Assembly: GCA_963662155.1 (NCBI GenBank)
Contig: OY759265.1
Coordinates: forward strand, 8,538,693-8,602,692
Source of the DNA: Lamellibrachia columna
Taxonomy: Eukaryota; Annelida; Polychaeta; Sabellida; Siboglinidae
Length of the DNA: 64,000 bases
Direction of reading: 5' to 3'
Below, in pieces: positions 44,994 to 56,135 of this stretch. The position numbers and the translations under genes were made by a program. The notes under the pieces were generated by a model. The model had not been told where the DNA came from and made no database searches. It saw nothing but the letters and a program-made list of their open reading frames with translations. Positions within the stretch are counted from its first letter, which is position 1, and the number at the start of each line of letters is the position of its first letter.

Positions 44994-45210
44994 GTGTGGA
45001 GCTGTGGTCTAATGATTAGAGCACCCACCAATCGATCGAGAGGACGGTGGTTCGATTCCACCTCCGCCATTTTGAAGCTTGGGCGATTTCGTTCACCCCA
45101 CATTGCCCATGTCTTTCGGAAGAGACAGTAAAAAGCTGCTGTTGTCCCTTCTATCTGGTGTCTGTGCCAAGTGGTGTAAAAGATCCCCCGCAAGGAAATA
45201 AAAAAACGTT
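44994..45210 (+). mobile_element. tRNA-derived SINE
   Basis: tRNA-like head with A-box-like tgtggtctaatgattag (from 45003) and B box ggttcgattcc (45049-45059). Then a unique body (gtgtctgtgccaagtggtgt) and an A-rich stretch near 45196-45206. More intact than the SINE at 37022. Confidence 0.75.
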
Positions 45211-45518
45211 GTGGACTCACTAACTCTAGAGAAGGACACTCTTAAGTCTTAACTCTCAGCGCAATATCCTAGAAGGACTTTGCTGAGTAATTAATCAGAT
45301 CCACTGATAACTTTTGTTCTCTTATGCATAATTTTCTGTTAAGATATAAACATTATAAATCTTTTCTAAAATAATTGAGTTATCTTCAATAATAGTATTT
45401 TCATACACCTTAAAGTTACTCTAAATTGTGAAAAGATTATTTAAAAATAACCACTATCCGAATTGTACGGGCATCAGAAGAAGCTAAATAGAGATTAATT
45501 GTATGTCTGTAACTACAG

Positions 45519-45650
45519 ATGTGAATGAATGCTTGGATGTGAAGGCAAACAACTGTTCATCAGAAGAGATCTGTGTGAACCTGCAGCCCTCGTATGAGTG
45601 TGTCTGTAAGCCAGGCTTCAAGAGGAACAAAGACACAGACAAATGCGAAG
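45519..45650 (+). CDS. Exon: EGF_CA module
   Basis: Acceptor aactacag, donor gaag|gtaggt, phase 1-1. DVNECLDVKANNCSSEEICV, then PSYECVCKPGFKRNKDTD to CEG. Confidence 0.94.
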
Positions 45651-46509
45651 GTAGGTGTATTTGCCCAATCTGCGTTCATGCGTGAACTTATGACACATGC
45701 CATAACTAATATTTTTGTGCAGATTTTAAACTCCTAAACTCCTAAAGTTTGTCACGAAATCTCCCAGTTTCAATTGCATGCATTTGTGGATAGTATTTTG
45801 TGTTGAAACTTGATTAGAAACACGATAATGGTCGTTCTTGTATGGAACTATTTTATGTATCTTGTATGGAACTATTTTATGTATCTAAAGTGCACAAATG
45901 CTTTGACATAGCAAGGCTTAAACAACTGCATCCTGCCTACCAATCGTTTATATCACTCCACCAGCTGTCTACTTTGAATTTATAATCAAGTTATTGCCGT
46001 GGTGATATGGTGAGTTAGAATTTGTGAATATTTTTGGTTTATGAAAAATGTGTACTGAAAGAATTGTTTCAAATGGTAGGAATTGTCTTAGAGAAGACAA
46101 ATATTATCATTTGATTTTTGTGTATGCCTTTATTTTGGTTCTGTTGGTGGTGCCACCTGTTGTGGGTTATTGCGAACAGCATATTCAGGTGAGCTGTTTA
46201 TACCTGCAAGATGGCGCTGTAGATATGAATGTTACATTTGACACATTATTTGCCTCTCCAGAAAAGTATTCTCAGAATATGTCGGCCGACTCACTGGCCT
46301 TCGTCAGCGGGCTGACTGGCTACAAAGCAGAACTACTCTGTTCATGAAGGCCAAGCAAGGCAGTCAAAATATTTGGAGAATACAAGTTATCTGTGATGTA
46401 AATTACTTATCAAATGCAACAATCCATGAAGCCGGAACACCGTCCATTCAAGAAACATAGAAAACATTTTATTCTTGCCTGATCACCAGTGTATGTGTCA
46501 TTTGGCCAG
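45651..46509. other. Intron with an unexplained open stretch
   Basis: A 99-codon frame at 46048-46347 includes a hydrophobic segment (FILVLLVVPPVVGYC). It has no matching phase 1-1 splice sites and no recognisable domain, so I do not call it an exon. Confidence 0.4.
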
Positions 46510-46641
46510 ATATCAACGAGTGCAACAGTCCGACACTAAACAAGTGCAGCTATTCCAGTGGCTGCATCAACACAAGCGGCTCGTACCATTGCTCCTGTCT
46601 AGATGGCGCTGTACTCGACAACGATGGCTTCACCTGCGTCA
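46510..46641 (+). CDS. Exon: EGF_CA module
   Basis: Acceptor tttggccag, donor gtca|gtgagt, phase 1-1. DINECNSPTLNKCSYSSGCI, then GSYHCSCLDGAVLDNDGFTC. Confidence 0.94.
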
Positions 46642-46904
46642 GTGAGTTCAACACTCGTACTCGTTTCCTTGTGGTCATGCAAATATTTAAAAAATCGTTC
46701 AGTTTCATATAATATATTATGTCCTGAACATTTCCATAATTTTCCGTAGAAAATCCACGATTACATGTAAAGCCCTTGACATGTACATGTGAATAATATT
46801 CATTGTGTTCATGTTTTAGCTGTTTGTTGAGTCAGTAAAATTTGTAGACAGTGACATAACTGGTTCAGGGACAATAACAACATGAACACTTCTATCGCAC
46901 CTGA

Positions 46905-47190
46905 ATCATCAGAAGCCCAGGCCCAGAGGTACATCAAAACAGAAGGTGAAGCAATCTCAAAATCAATAAAGTTGTCAACACACAAATGAATACACTAGGG
47001 AGCTAAGGAAGAGAAGCACGATTATGAAGAGAAGTCTTCAGATAACTGCAACATTTTAGTATGTGTCCTGCTGACCTAACTGAACTAACGCTAGTCGGGA
47101 ATGAACTGAGTTGAGTAAAAGAGTGGGCGCATAACAGCTAGGAAGGCCCTTGTTCCAATATTTGTTTAAACTCTTTGAACAAAAAGTATA
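46905..47190. repeat. Dispersed repeat, copy 1
   Basis: Shares gaggtacatcaaaaca, ataaagttgtcaac, agtatgtgtcctgctgacc and gaacaaaaagta in the same order with 58815-59060. Non-coding family of unknown class. Confidence 0.7.
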
Positions 47191-47318
47191 TCAGAATCAG
47201 ATGGTCAAAGTTATCTGGGCCAGTTGAAAATACCATATAGGTAGTAAAATAAAAAATAATGCAAAAATATCAGACACTAATTGTGTTGGATGTCACATTG
47301 GCACGGTTTGTTTGACAG

Positions 47319-47432
47319 TCACCAACCCATGTCGTGACGCAGCTGCTGCGGCCAACTGTAAGCAGCTGTGTCTGAATGTGAATGGCAGCGACGTCTGTAT
47401 GTGCACCTATCCCCTCGACAACCAGTGCAGAG
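47319..47432 (+). CDS. Exon: short EGF-like module
   Basis: Acceptor tttgacag, donor agag|gtgagt, phase 1-1. ITNPCRDAAAAANCKQLCLN, then SDVCMCTYPLDNQCRG; six Cys in a compact 38 residues. An alanine run sits in the first loop. Confidence 0.9.
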
Positions 47433-47692
47433 GTGAGTTGTGTGGTCTTCCTCGTTGTTCCCTTTATAAAGGGGTGAGGCTAGTTCATGTACTGCTGCAC
47501 CACCCCAACTGTTATCCCTTTCCTTGCTCCCTTTATAAAGGGGTGAGGCTAGGTCACATACTGTTACATTGCCCCCTTTTTATGCAGTCCTCCCATCCCA
47601 GTTATGGCCTGCCCATTTTCCTAAGGCTTGGCTGTTTTTAGCACCTCTACTTTCTTTTCATAGGTCGGCCTTCCCCATGTGTCTGAAAAAAT

Positions 47693-49247
47693 GTCATTTG
47701 AGCAGAGTCTGCTGTGGTTGTGTTCCCATGATATATCCATTTGAGCAGAGTCTGCTGTGGTTGTGTTTCCATGGTATATCCATTTGAGCAGAGTCTGCTG
47801 TGGTTGTGTTCCCATGATATATCCATTTGAGCAGAATCTGCTGTGGTTGTGTTTCCATGGTATATCCATTTGAGCAGAGTCTGCTGTGGTTGTGTTTCCA
47901 TGGTATATCCATTTGAGCAGAGTCTGCTGTGGTTGTGTTCCCATGATATATCCATTTGAGCAGAATCTGCTGTGGTTGTGTTTCCATGGTATATCCATTT
48001 GAGCAGAGTCTGCTGTGATTGTGTTCCCATGGTATATCCATTTGAGCAGAGTCTGCTGTGGTTGTGTTCCCATGGTATATCCATTTGAGCAGAGTCTGCT
48101 GTGGTTGTGTTCCCATGGTATATTCATTTGAGCAGAATCTGCTGTGGTTGTGTTTCCATGGTATATCCATTTGAGCAGAGTCTGCTGTGGTTGTGTTCCC
48201 ATGATATATCCATTTGAGCAGAGTCTGCTGTGGTTGTGTTCCCATGGTATATCCATTTGAGCAGAGTCTGCTGTGATTGTGTTCCCATGATATATCCATT
48301 TGAGCAGAGTCTGCTGTGGTTGTGTTCCCATGATATATCCATTTGAGCAGAGTCTGCTGTGGTTGTGTTCCCATGATATATCCATTTGAGCAGAATCTGC
48401 TGTGGTTGTGTTCCCATGATATATCCATTTGAGCAGAGTCTGATGTGGTTGTGTTCCCATGATATATCCATTTGAGCAGAGTCTGCTGTGGTTGTGTTCC
48501 CATGATATATCCATTTGAGCAGAGTCTGCTGTGGTTGTGTTCCCATGATATATCCATTTGAGCAGAATCTGCTGTGGTTGTTTTTCCATGGTATATCCAT
48601 TTGAGCAGAGTCTGCTGTGATTGTGTTCCCATGATATATCCATTTGAGCAGAGTCTGCTGTGGTTGTGTTCCCATGATATATCCATTTGAGCAGAGTCTG
48701 CTGTGGTTGTGTTCCCATGATATATCCATTTGAGCAGAGTCTGCTGTGATTGTGTTCCCATGATATATCCATTTGAGCAGAATCTGCTGTGGTTGTGTTC
48801 CCATGATATATCCATTTGAGCAGAGTCTGCTGTGGTTGTGTTCCCATGATATATCCATTTGAGCAGAGTCTGCTGTGGTTGTGTTTCCATGATATATCCA
48901 TTTGAGCAGAGTCTGCTGTGGTTGTGTTCCCATGATATATCCATTTGAGCAGAGTCTGCTGTGGTTGTGTTCCCATGATATATCCATTTGAGCAGAGTCT
49001 GCTGTGGTTGTGTTCCCATGATATATCCATTTGAGCAGAGTCTGCTGTGGTTGTGTTCCCATGATATATCCATTTGAGCAGAATCTGCTGTGGTTGTGTT
49101 CCCATGATATATCCATTTGAGCAGAGTCTGCTGTGGTTGTGTTCCCATGATATATCCATTTGAGCAGAATCTGCTGTGGTTGTGTTCCCATGATATATCC
49201 ATTTGAGCAGAGTCTGCTGTGATTGTGTTCCCATGATATATCCATTT
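47693..49247. repeat. 43-bp minisatellite, about 36 copies
   Basis: Unit atttgagcagagtctgctgt ggttgtgttcccatgatata tcc. No minus-strand frame contains a stop in the consensus, so three very long overlapping frames appear; each cycles through three units (43 residues). Not a gene. Confidence 0.97.
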
Positions 49248-49424
49248 CCCTGTTTTGAATCACAGTTTAAAACACGATGTGAGTTCTTGACCATTAGTAC
49301 TGTTGTGCATTATATTCAACTGGCAGTCATGCATCAATGCCACATTTCTTTGGTTTAAATCTGTATTTATGACTTAACATTCTGTATAAAGCCATAGACG
49401 TCCATATAACATATAACATATGTC

Positions 49425-49921
49425 ATAGATATGCTTGAATGCATACAAAGGAGAGCAACTAAAATGATTCCAGAACTGAGAGACCTTAGTTATGAAGAAC
49501 GCCTGAAAGAATGTGGTTTAACAACTCTAGAGACAAGGAGGTTAAGAGGAGATCAGATTGAAGTTTTTAAGATATTAAATGGGTATGAAAATATTGATAG
49601 AAATATGTTTTTCTCACTCAAGAAGGATAGCAGAACTAGAGGACATGAGGTAAAATTAGTAAAGGATCAATGTAGATTGGACATCAGGAAGCACTCGTTC
49701 TCACAGAGGACAATAAATGAATGGAACAAATTGTCTACAGATTGTGTAACTGCTAGCAGCGTGAATATGTTTAAAAACAAGGTTGACACATATCTCAGGA
49801 GGGCGGGGTATAAGTAAATGAACATTGTTGGACTCTCGATAAGCCAATGGCTTCCTTGTCCACTTGCCATCTGGGCCTTTGGCTTGGATGGCAAATCTTG
49901 TTAAATCTTGTTAAATCTTGT
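49425..49921 (+). mobile_element. LINE fragment, CR1/jockey-like, copy 4
   Basis: Open for about 128 codons: ECIQRRATKMIPELRDLSYE to NKVDTYLRRAGYK, then a short 3' UTR and aatcttgtt repeats. It is nearly identical to copy 3 but lacks its frameshift, so it shows the protein's natural C-terminus. Confidence 0.9.
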
Positions 49922-50258
49922 CATTGATTATTCGGCCTATAACATTCCTGTTCTAATTGAGTGATGCCATCTCTCAGGCTACAATTTGCCTAGCATCTAA
50001 AATATTAGTGATTCGACTGCGAAACTTTGTTGTTCCATTTTATGCTTTGTGATGAACTCAAAGAAAAATTTGCATAATCGTGATTTTTCCAATTGAAACA
50101 AATCCGCATAAAAACAGTATATGGCAGTATACCACCCAAAATCCACAAAAGCTGTATTGTATATGGGAAATCCATTCAATGAAGCATGTCTGGTCAGGTA
50201 AAATATTTAGACTTGAAATTGTGGCTAACCCTGCTGTCTGTTTTACATCTGCTGCCAG

Positions 50259-50387
50259 AAATCGACGAATGCCACGTTAACAACCCTTGTGACGCGACAC
50301 ACAGCACTTGTGTCAATAAGGGCAAGTTCTTTGAGTGTCAGTGCAAGGAGCCATGGATTCCAGACATCGACGGCCTCGGCTGTTCAG
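50259..50387 (+). CDS. Exon: EGF_CA module with GC donor
   Basis: Acceptor gctgccag. EIDECHVNNPCDATHSTCVN, then FFECQCKEPWIPDIDGLG to CSG. The phase-1 donor expected after tgttcag is GCAAGT, a GC-AG intron; the nearest GT (50392) would break phase. Last EGF of the stalk. Confidence 0.9.
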
Positions 50388-50923
50388 GCAAGTGTCTAAT
50401 TATTTGCAATGATGTAAGAAATGGAAGCTGATGCCAGATTGGCACAATCCCCTTTTTGAGAGAATTTGTTTAAATGTAAAAAAAATTCAGAAATAATCCC
50501 AGAAATCCAGGCTGACTATTTACGCCCGAACCCCCTTTGTAAAACACTGAGGACGGACCTGTTGTGTGATGTGCTTTGTCTGCGAAGTGAAGCCATGTGT
50601 AGTGCAATGGTGAAAGTATGAAAAGTGGAATATGCAGAGTTAATTGTATCTATGAAAATGTTGAATCATCTTAACCAGAGATTATTTATCCTAATTTATG
50701 GGGCTGAAACATAGACGATCACCAAAAGAATGCATGACCGATTGGATGGATGCCACAGATGGTGACTTACAGTTAACTGCTTGGGCCACAAATTCTTGTA
50801 ATGTTCCATCGTGTATAGTCCTATACCCAAACGCATTGGTTTGGCATCACTTGGTCATAATGCAGACGTTTCCCACATATTAACATCATAGTTCAACTTG
50901 TGCCACTGACATTGTTCTGATAG
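50388..50923. other. Intron
   Basis: No feature recognised. Confidence 0.5.
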
Positions 50924-51103
50924 AAACGAATGGTCTGTGGAGCGCATGGAGCAAATACTCCGCCTGCTCCAAGTCTTGCTATGGCCGCCAGACTCGCACT
51001 CGTACATGTGACAACCCGCCACCAGTCGGCCAACACCGCCGCTGTCCCGGCAGCAACGTGGAACACATCCTGTGCAACACTAAGGAAACAGGGCAGTGTA
51101 AAT
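50924..51103 (+). CDS. Exon: second thrombospondin type-1 repeat
   Basis: Acceptor ttctgatag, donor aaat|gtgagt, phase 1-1. NGLWSAWSKYSACSKSCYGR, then QTRTRTCDNPPPVGQHRRC. WSAWS..S.CS.SC is the classic TSP1 signature. Confidence 0.95.
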
Positions 51104-51119
51104 GTGAGTTGTTTCTTTC

Positions 51120-51330
51120 TTTTTGACTCTTGAAGAATATACTACCTTCCACTAAAACTTTAGACACATTTATACGAAACTGTATTTCCCCCTTAAGTCC
51201 TCGGCCGTCCCTCTCTCTGATGGTGACTTGTGAGCATCCCTGTTCATGAGATCACGCTTGACAATCCTGGTTTATTGTGCCTCTGAGCTCAGGTTCCTGA
51301 GTAATTAGGTGCTATGGAAGTTTATTTTTA
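51120..51330 (+). mobile_element. LINE 3' remnant, second family, copy 2
   Basis: Shares gcctctgagctcaggttcct and the following ggtgctat..tttatt tail with 23130-23425. Coding part decayed. Confidence 0.65.
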
Positions 51331-51486
51331 TTATGATCATTCACTGTAGGTAGAAATTATCTGCCACATTATCTGCCACATAACTGTACACAGCTATGTA
51401 CGTTTGGTGCTAGATTCTTTTATAAATGGTTAAGAAAAGATCTTTAGTTTATTAGTGCACTGTTATCAATTTGTTGACGTTTCCAG

Positions 51487-51548
51487 GGCAGAGGGAAGAG
51501 GTGGAGGCGTCAGTGCAACTGACATTTGATGGCCTGATGCCTGAAGAG
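51487..51548 (+). CDS. Exon: juxtamembrane SEA-like region, part 1
   Basis: Acceptor gtttccag, donor gag|gtcagt, phase 1 in and 0 out. Encodes WQREEVEASVQLTFDGLMPE. A beta strand of the form V.L.F.G followed by an acidic turn suggests a SEA-like fold, but no GSVVV autoproteolysis motif is seen. Confidence 0.82.
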
Positions 51549-52399
51549 GTCAGTCTGCCAAGTTATTGCCGATAAACCAACCGACCAATTTTATTTTTGT
51601 GTTGCCACATAGAGAAATTCATACTAAACAATTAGGATGAAATATAAAAACACTCTTGCATGCTACTTTTGGCTGCACAATTGTTGTAAGCACACATACA
51701 CATCACCACCATATATAAAGTAATATTTTATTTATGTTTAATGGTCAGACCAAGCCAGACAAAATTAGACCTTACAACAACATATTAAATAAACTGCCTC
51801 CAGATTGAGACTGAAAACTACTATTACATATTTCATTTAATTAAATGTCAGAATTTCCACTTTTGTTTTTATATCTAAACATTGTAAATGACATGATCAC
51901 ATTCCTTGTGTCAGTTTTAGCTAATTGTTATAAGTGTCATTTACATATTAACCATGTTTAGCTTGCACTTGTGAGCTAGCATGTCGCAGTGAATGATAGA
52001 TAGGTTTGATTTTTCATGAAATGATTCTAAGATGTGCAAAGAATGGAATTGTAGAAGCATTTTCATTGTTAGTGATGCAAAGTGAATGCTAACATCCACA
52101 TCCACAAATGATCAGTTCTATATGATATGTTTTGTATATGTTTTACCCTGATTGATAATTGTATTTAACCCTCAGCAGATGTTCACAGAACCCACTCAGA
52201 TGCCCTACATCATGACATTTTGAACAGTTATGAACAAAACTACTTATGCTGCATTATCGCAGTTCACTTTTGAAAGCTACATAATTCTCATTGTAACATA
52301 ATTCTCATTGCTAGAGCATGACATCGATCACTGTTAATTTCACTGCCATAATTCGCCATTGCACAAAGTCATCAGTGTCTTGTATGTTCTCGTCCCTAG
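51549..52399. other. Intron with a dispersed-repeat remnant
   Basis: gagctagcatgtcgcagtg near 51972 belongs to the family seen at 19740, 40345 and 62550. Confidence 0.55.
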
Positions 52400-52509
52400 T
52401 GGGAGTCGATTGAGACTGCATTCTTCCAAGGTGTTTCGAGAGCTCTAAATGACTTCTGTCAGAAGACAGGTGAAAACTACAAGAAGTGTTGTAGTGCTGA
52501 AGCTCCCAG
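52400..52509 (+). CDS. Exon: juxtamembrane SEA-like region, part 2
   Basis: Acceptor gtccctag, donor cccag|gtaagt, phase 0 in and 2 out. Encodes WESIETAFFQGVSRALNDFC then QKTGENYKKCCSAEAP. The last 54 nt plus 31 nt of intron are repeated 14 times downstream. Retaining the intron would give a stop codon at once (AGG TAA). Confidence 0.9.
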
Positions 52510-53730
52510 GTAAGTCCTTGTTTTTGTTCAGGAAACAAACCTGTCAGAAGACAGGTGAAAACTACAAGAAGTGTTGTAGTGCTGAAGCTCCCAGGTAAGT
52601 CCTTGTTTTTGTTCAGGAAACAAATCTGTCAGAAGACAGGTGAAAACTACAAGAAGTGTTGTAGTGCTGAAGCTCCCAGGTAAGTCCTTGTTTTTGTTCA
52701 GGAAACAAATCTGTCAGAAGACAGGTGAAAACTACAAGAAGTGTTGTAGTGCTGAAGCTCCCAGGTAAGTCCTTGTTTTTGCTCAGGAAACAAATCTGTC
52801 AGAAGACAGGTGAAAACTACAAGAAGTGTTGTAGTGCTGAAGCTCCCAGGTAGGTCCTTGTTTTTGTTCAGGAAACAAATCTGTCAGAAGACAGGTGAAA
52901 ACTACAAGAAGTGTTGTAGTGCTGAAGCTCCCAGGTAGGTCCTTGTTTTTGTTCAGGAAACAAATCTGTCAGAAGACAGGTGAAAACTACAAGAAGTGTT
53001 GTAGTGCTGAAGCTCCCAGGTAAGTCCTTGTTTTTGTTCAGGAAACAAATCTGTCAGAAGACAGGTGAAAACTACAAGAAGTGTTGTAGTGCTGAAGCTC
53101 CCAGGTAAGTCCTTGTTTTTGTTCAGGAAACAAATCTGTCAGAAGACAGGTGAAAACTACAAGAAGTGTTGTAGTGCTGAAGCTCCCAGGTAAGTCCTTG
53201 TTTTTGTTCAGGAAACAAATCTGTCAGAAGACAGGTGAAAACTACAAGAAGTGTTGTAGTGCTGAAGCTCCCAGGTAAGTCCTTGTTTTTGCTCAGGAAA
53301 CAAATCTGTCAGAAGACAGGTGAAAACTACAAGAAGTGTTGTAGTGCTGAAGCTCCCAGGTAAGTCCTTGTTTTTGTTCAGGAAACAAATCTGTCAGAAG
53401 ACAGGTGAAAACTACAAGAAGTGTTGTAGTGCTGAAGCTCCCAGGTAAGTCCTTGTTTTTGTTCAGGAAACAAATCTGTCAGAAGACAGGTGAAAACTAC
53501 AAGAAGTGTTGTAGTGCTGAAGCTCCCAGGTAGGTCCTTGTTTTTGTTCAGGAAACAAATCTGTCAGAAGACAGGTGAAAACTACAAGAAGTGTTGTAAT
53601 GCTGAAGCTCCCAGGTAGGTCCTTGTTTTTGTTCAGGAAACAAATCTGTCAGAAGACAGGTGAAAACTACAAGAAGTGTTGTAATGCTGAAGCTCCCAGG
53701 TAGGTCCTTGTTTTTGTTCAGGAAACAAAT
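52510..53730 (+). repeat. 85-bp array of exon end + donor + intron start, 14 further copies
   Basis: Fifteen donors lie at exact 85-bp spacing from 52510 to 53700: ten gtaagt, five gtaggt. Each unit contains an acceptor-like ttgtttttgttcag, a 63-nt segment and a donor. The units are nearly identical, with single-base variants such as gctcag and gtaatgctga. Between donor and next acceptor is only 22 nt. Confidence 0.97.
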
Positions 53731-54068
53731 CCTTACAACCAGACATGCTGCAGGTTGTGCAAATGTTTAAACCTAGTAGATCAGTACTCCTGTAAATTGA
53801 TAAATTCAAGTATCTTATGTGTACATGTGCACGTGTGGTGTGCATGTGATTGTGTGCATGCCTGCATGCATGCATGCATGCTTATATACATATGTATGTC
53901 TGTATTTCATAGGACAACTGTGGAGGTTACTATTGATCTATCTATAGGACAAGTAATCTCATGTATAGTTGTTCAAATTGCATTTACTGTTTGTACACAC
54001 ATAATCCAAATAAATATATTCCACCTCTGATAGACAGATGATAATCTGTGGTGTTTCACCTGTTTCAG

Positions 54069-54155
54069 TGGTGGGATACCTCGCAGGGACATCACGGTGG
54101 CTGAAGACATCAATCTGGCCAGCACGTACCCGAGAGCTCACGGCAATGGCTCCAG
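54069..54155 (+). CDS. Exon: juxtamembrane region, part 3
   Basis: Acceptor ctgtttcag, donor ccag|gtatgt, phase 2-2. Encodes GGIPRRDITVAEDINLASTY then PRAHGNGS. Contains a possible N-glycosylation site when joined to the next exon. Confidence 0.85.
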
Positions 54156-54624
54156 GTATGTGTCCTGTTGTGGAGTCACGCTGGAGCAGTTTCAAGACAC
54201 TCGTGACTTGTATTTATGTGTTCATCTGATTCACTGGATAACAGAAGCATAATTATGTAATTGCTAGAAATCAGCAGATGAGATATATTTTTTTTTTTGT
54301 GAAGATATGTCTCGCAGTGGGAACATATGTATCTTGCAGTGTTAACTTCTGTGTCTTCTAGTAGGACTTTGCTGAGTGATTATTCAAATCCTGATCTTGC
54401 AATATTCAACACTTGTGCCTATATCAGTTTTCCTCATGGATCTTTATCAGTGTTTAAAACCTGTCTCCATTGCTCAGTCCAACACCCGTGTTTGTTGCAG
54501 TGCCCAGCACCTGTGTTTATTGAAGCATCAAACACCTGTGTGCATTGCAGTATCTAACACTTACGTTTATTGAAGTATCCAACAGTTACGTTTACTGAAG
54601 TATCCAATATCTGTTCTGTTACAG

Positions 54625-54817
54625 TGTCATGATCTATACCAAACTGCGTCCCGCCAATGGTCTGTGTCCATTTAACGTGACCCGGGTGACAAAGAGAGAT
54701 CTGTCGTTTGTGCTGAAGCGACACAGGAGAGCCAGTGGCAGCGACAGCACTTTTCTCAACCAGACCACGCTCCTGGAGATATTGGAGGATGACGCCAGCA
54801 AACTCACAATCAAAGAT
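54625..54817 (+). CDS. Exon: juxtamembrane region with furin-type site
   Basis: Acceptor tgttacag, donor gat|gtgagc, phase 2 in and 0 out. Encodes VMIYTKLRPANGLCPFNVTR then LSFVLKRHRRASGSD and LEILEDDASKLTIKD. RHRR (54719-54730) fits the R-x-K/R-R furin rule. NVT and NQT are N-glycosylation sequons. Confidence 0.92.
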
Positions 54818-54929
54818 GTGAGCTCTCGTGTGTTTGTCTGTTTAGCATATGTAGGCTAGGGACTGAATGCACTCACTAACTGTCATACCAGTTACTTCTC
54901 AACTGGCACTCATATTTCACATGAATTGT

Positions 54930-56135
54930 AGTAGATGTGAGCATGCAGGATGAGTGTGGTAGATGTGAGCATGGCAGGATGAGTGTGGTAGATGTGAGCA
55001 TGCAGGATGAGTGTAGTAGATGTGAGCATGCAGGATGAGTGTGGTAGATGTGAGCATGCAGGATGAATGTGGTAGATGTGAGCATGCAGGATGAGTGTGG
55101 TAGATGTGAGCATGCAGAATGAGTGTGGTAGATGTGAGCATGCAGGATGAATGTGGTAGATGTGAGCATGCAGGATGAGTGTGGTAGATGTGAGCATGCA
55201 GGATGAGTGTGGTAGATGTGAGCATGCAGGATGAATGTGGTAGATGTGAGCATGCAGGATGAGTGTGGTAGATGTGAGCATGCAGGATGAGTGTGGTAGA
55301 TGTGAGCATGCAGGATGAATGTGGTAGATGTGAGCATGCCGGATGAGTGTGGTAGATGTGAGCATGCAGGATGAATGTGGTAGATGTGAGCATGCAAGAT
55401 GAATGTGGTAGATGTGAGCATGCAGGATGAATGTGGTAGATGTGAGCATGCAAGATGAATGTGGTAGATGTGAGCATGCAGGATGAATGTGGTAGATGTG
55501 AGCATGCAGGATGAATGTGGTAGATGTGAGCATGCAGGATGAATGTGGTAGATGTGAGCATGCAGGATGAGTGTGGTAGATGTGAGCATGCAGGATGAAT
55601 GTGGTAGATGTGAGCATGCAAGATGAATGTGGTAGATGTGAGCATGCAGGATGAATGTGGTAGATGTGAGCATGCAGGATGAATGTGGTAGATGTGACCA
55701 TGCAGGATGAATGTGGTAGATGTGAGCATGCAGGATGAATGTGGTAGATGTGAGCATGCAGGATGAATGTGGTAGATGTGAGCATGCAGGATGAATGTGG
55801 TAGATGTGAGCATGCAGGATGAGTGTGGTAGATGTGAGCATGCAGGATGAATGTGGTAGATGTGAGCATGCAGGATGAGTGTGGTAGATGTGAGCATGCA
55901 GGATGAGTGTGGTAGATGTGAGCATGCAGAATGAGTGTGGTAGATGTGAGCATGCAGGATGAGTGTGGTAGATGTGAGCATGCAAGATGAATGTGGTAGA
56001 TGTGAGCATGCAGGATGAGTGTGGTAGATGTGAGCATGCAGGATGAGTGTGGTAGATGTGAGCATGCAGGATGAGTGTGGTAGATGTGAGCATGCAGGGT
56101 GAATGTGGTAGATGTGAGCATGCAGGATGAATGTG
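54930..56135. repeat. 28-bp minisatellite, about 43 copies
   Basis: Unit gtggtagatgtgagcatgca ggatgaat. Minus-strand frames of about 400 codons are stop-free only because of the repeat period. Not genes. Confidence 0.97.

Noticed and set aside
46048..46347. Possible exon with hydrophobic segment between two EGF exons
   Set aside because: No splice sites of the required phase 1-1, no homology I recognise, and inclusion would place a membrane segment in the middle of the EGF rod.
47621..49294. Minus-strand open frames up to 557 codons
   Set aside because: They are the three frames of a 43-bp minisatellite whose consensus has no stop; the 43-residue period equals three repeat units.
50929..51133. 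Alternative frame across the second TSP1 exon
   Set aside because: Only the frame giving WSAWSKYSACSKSC matches TSP1 and the splice phases.
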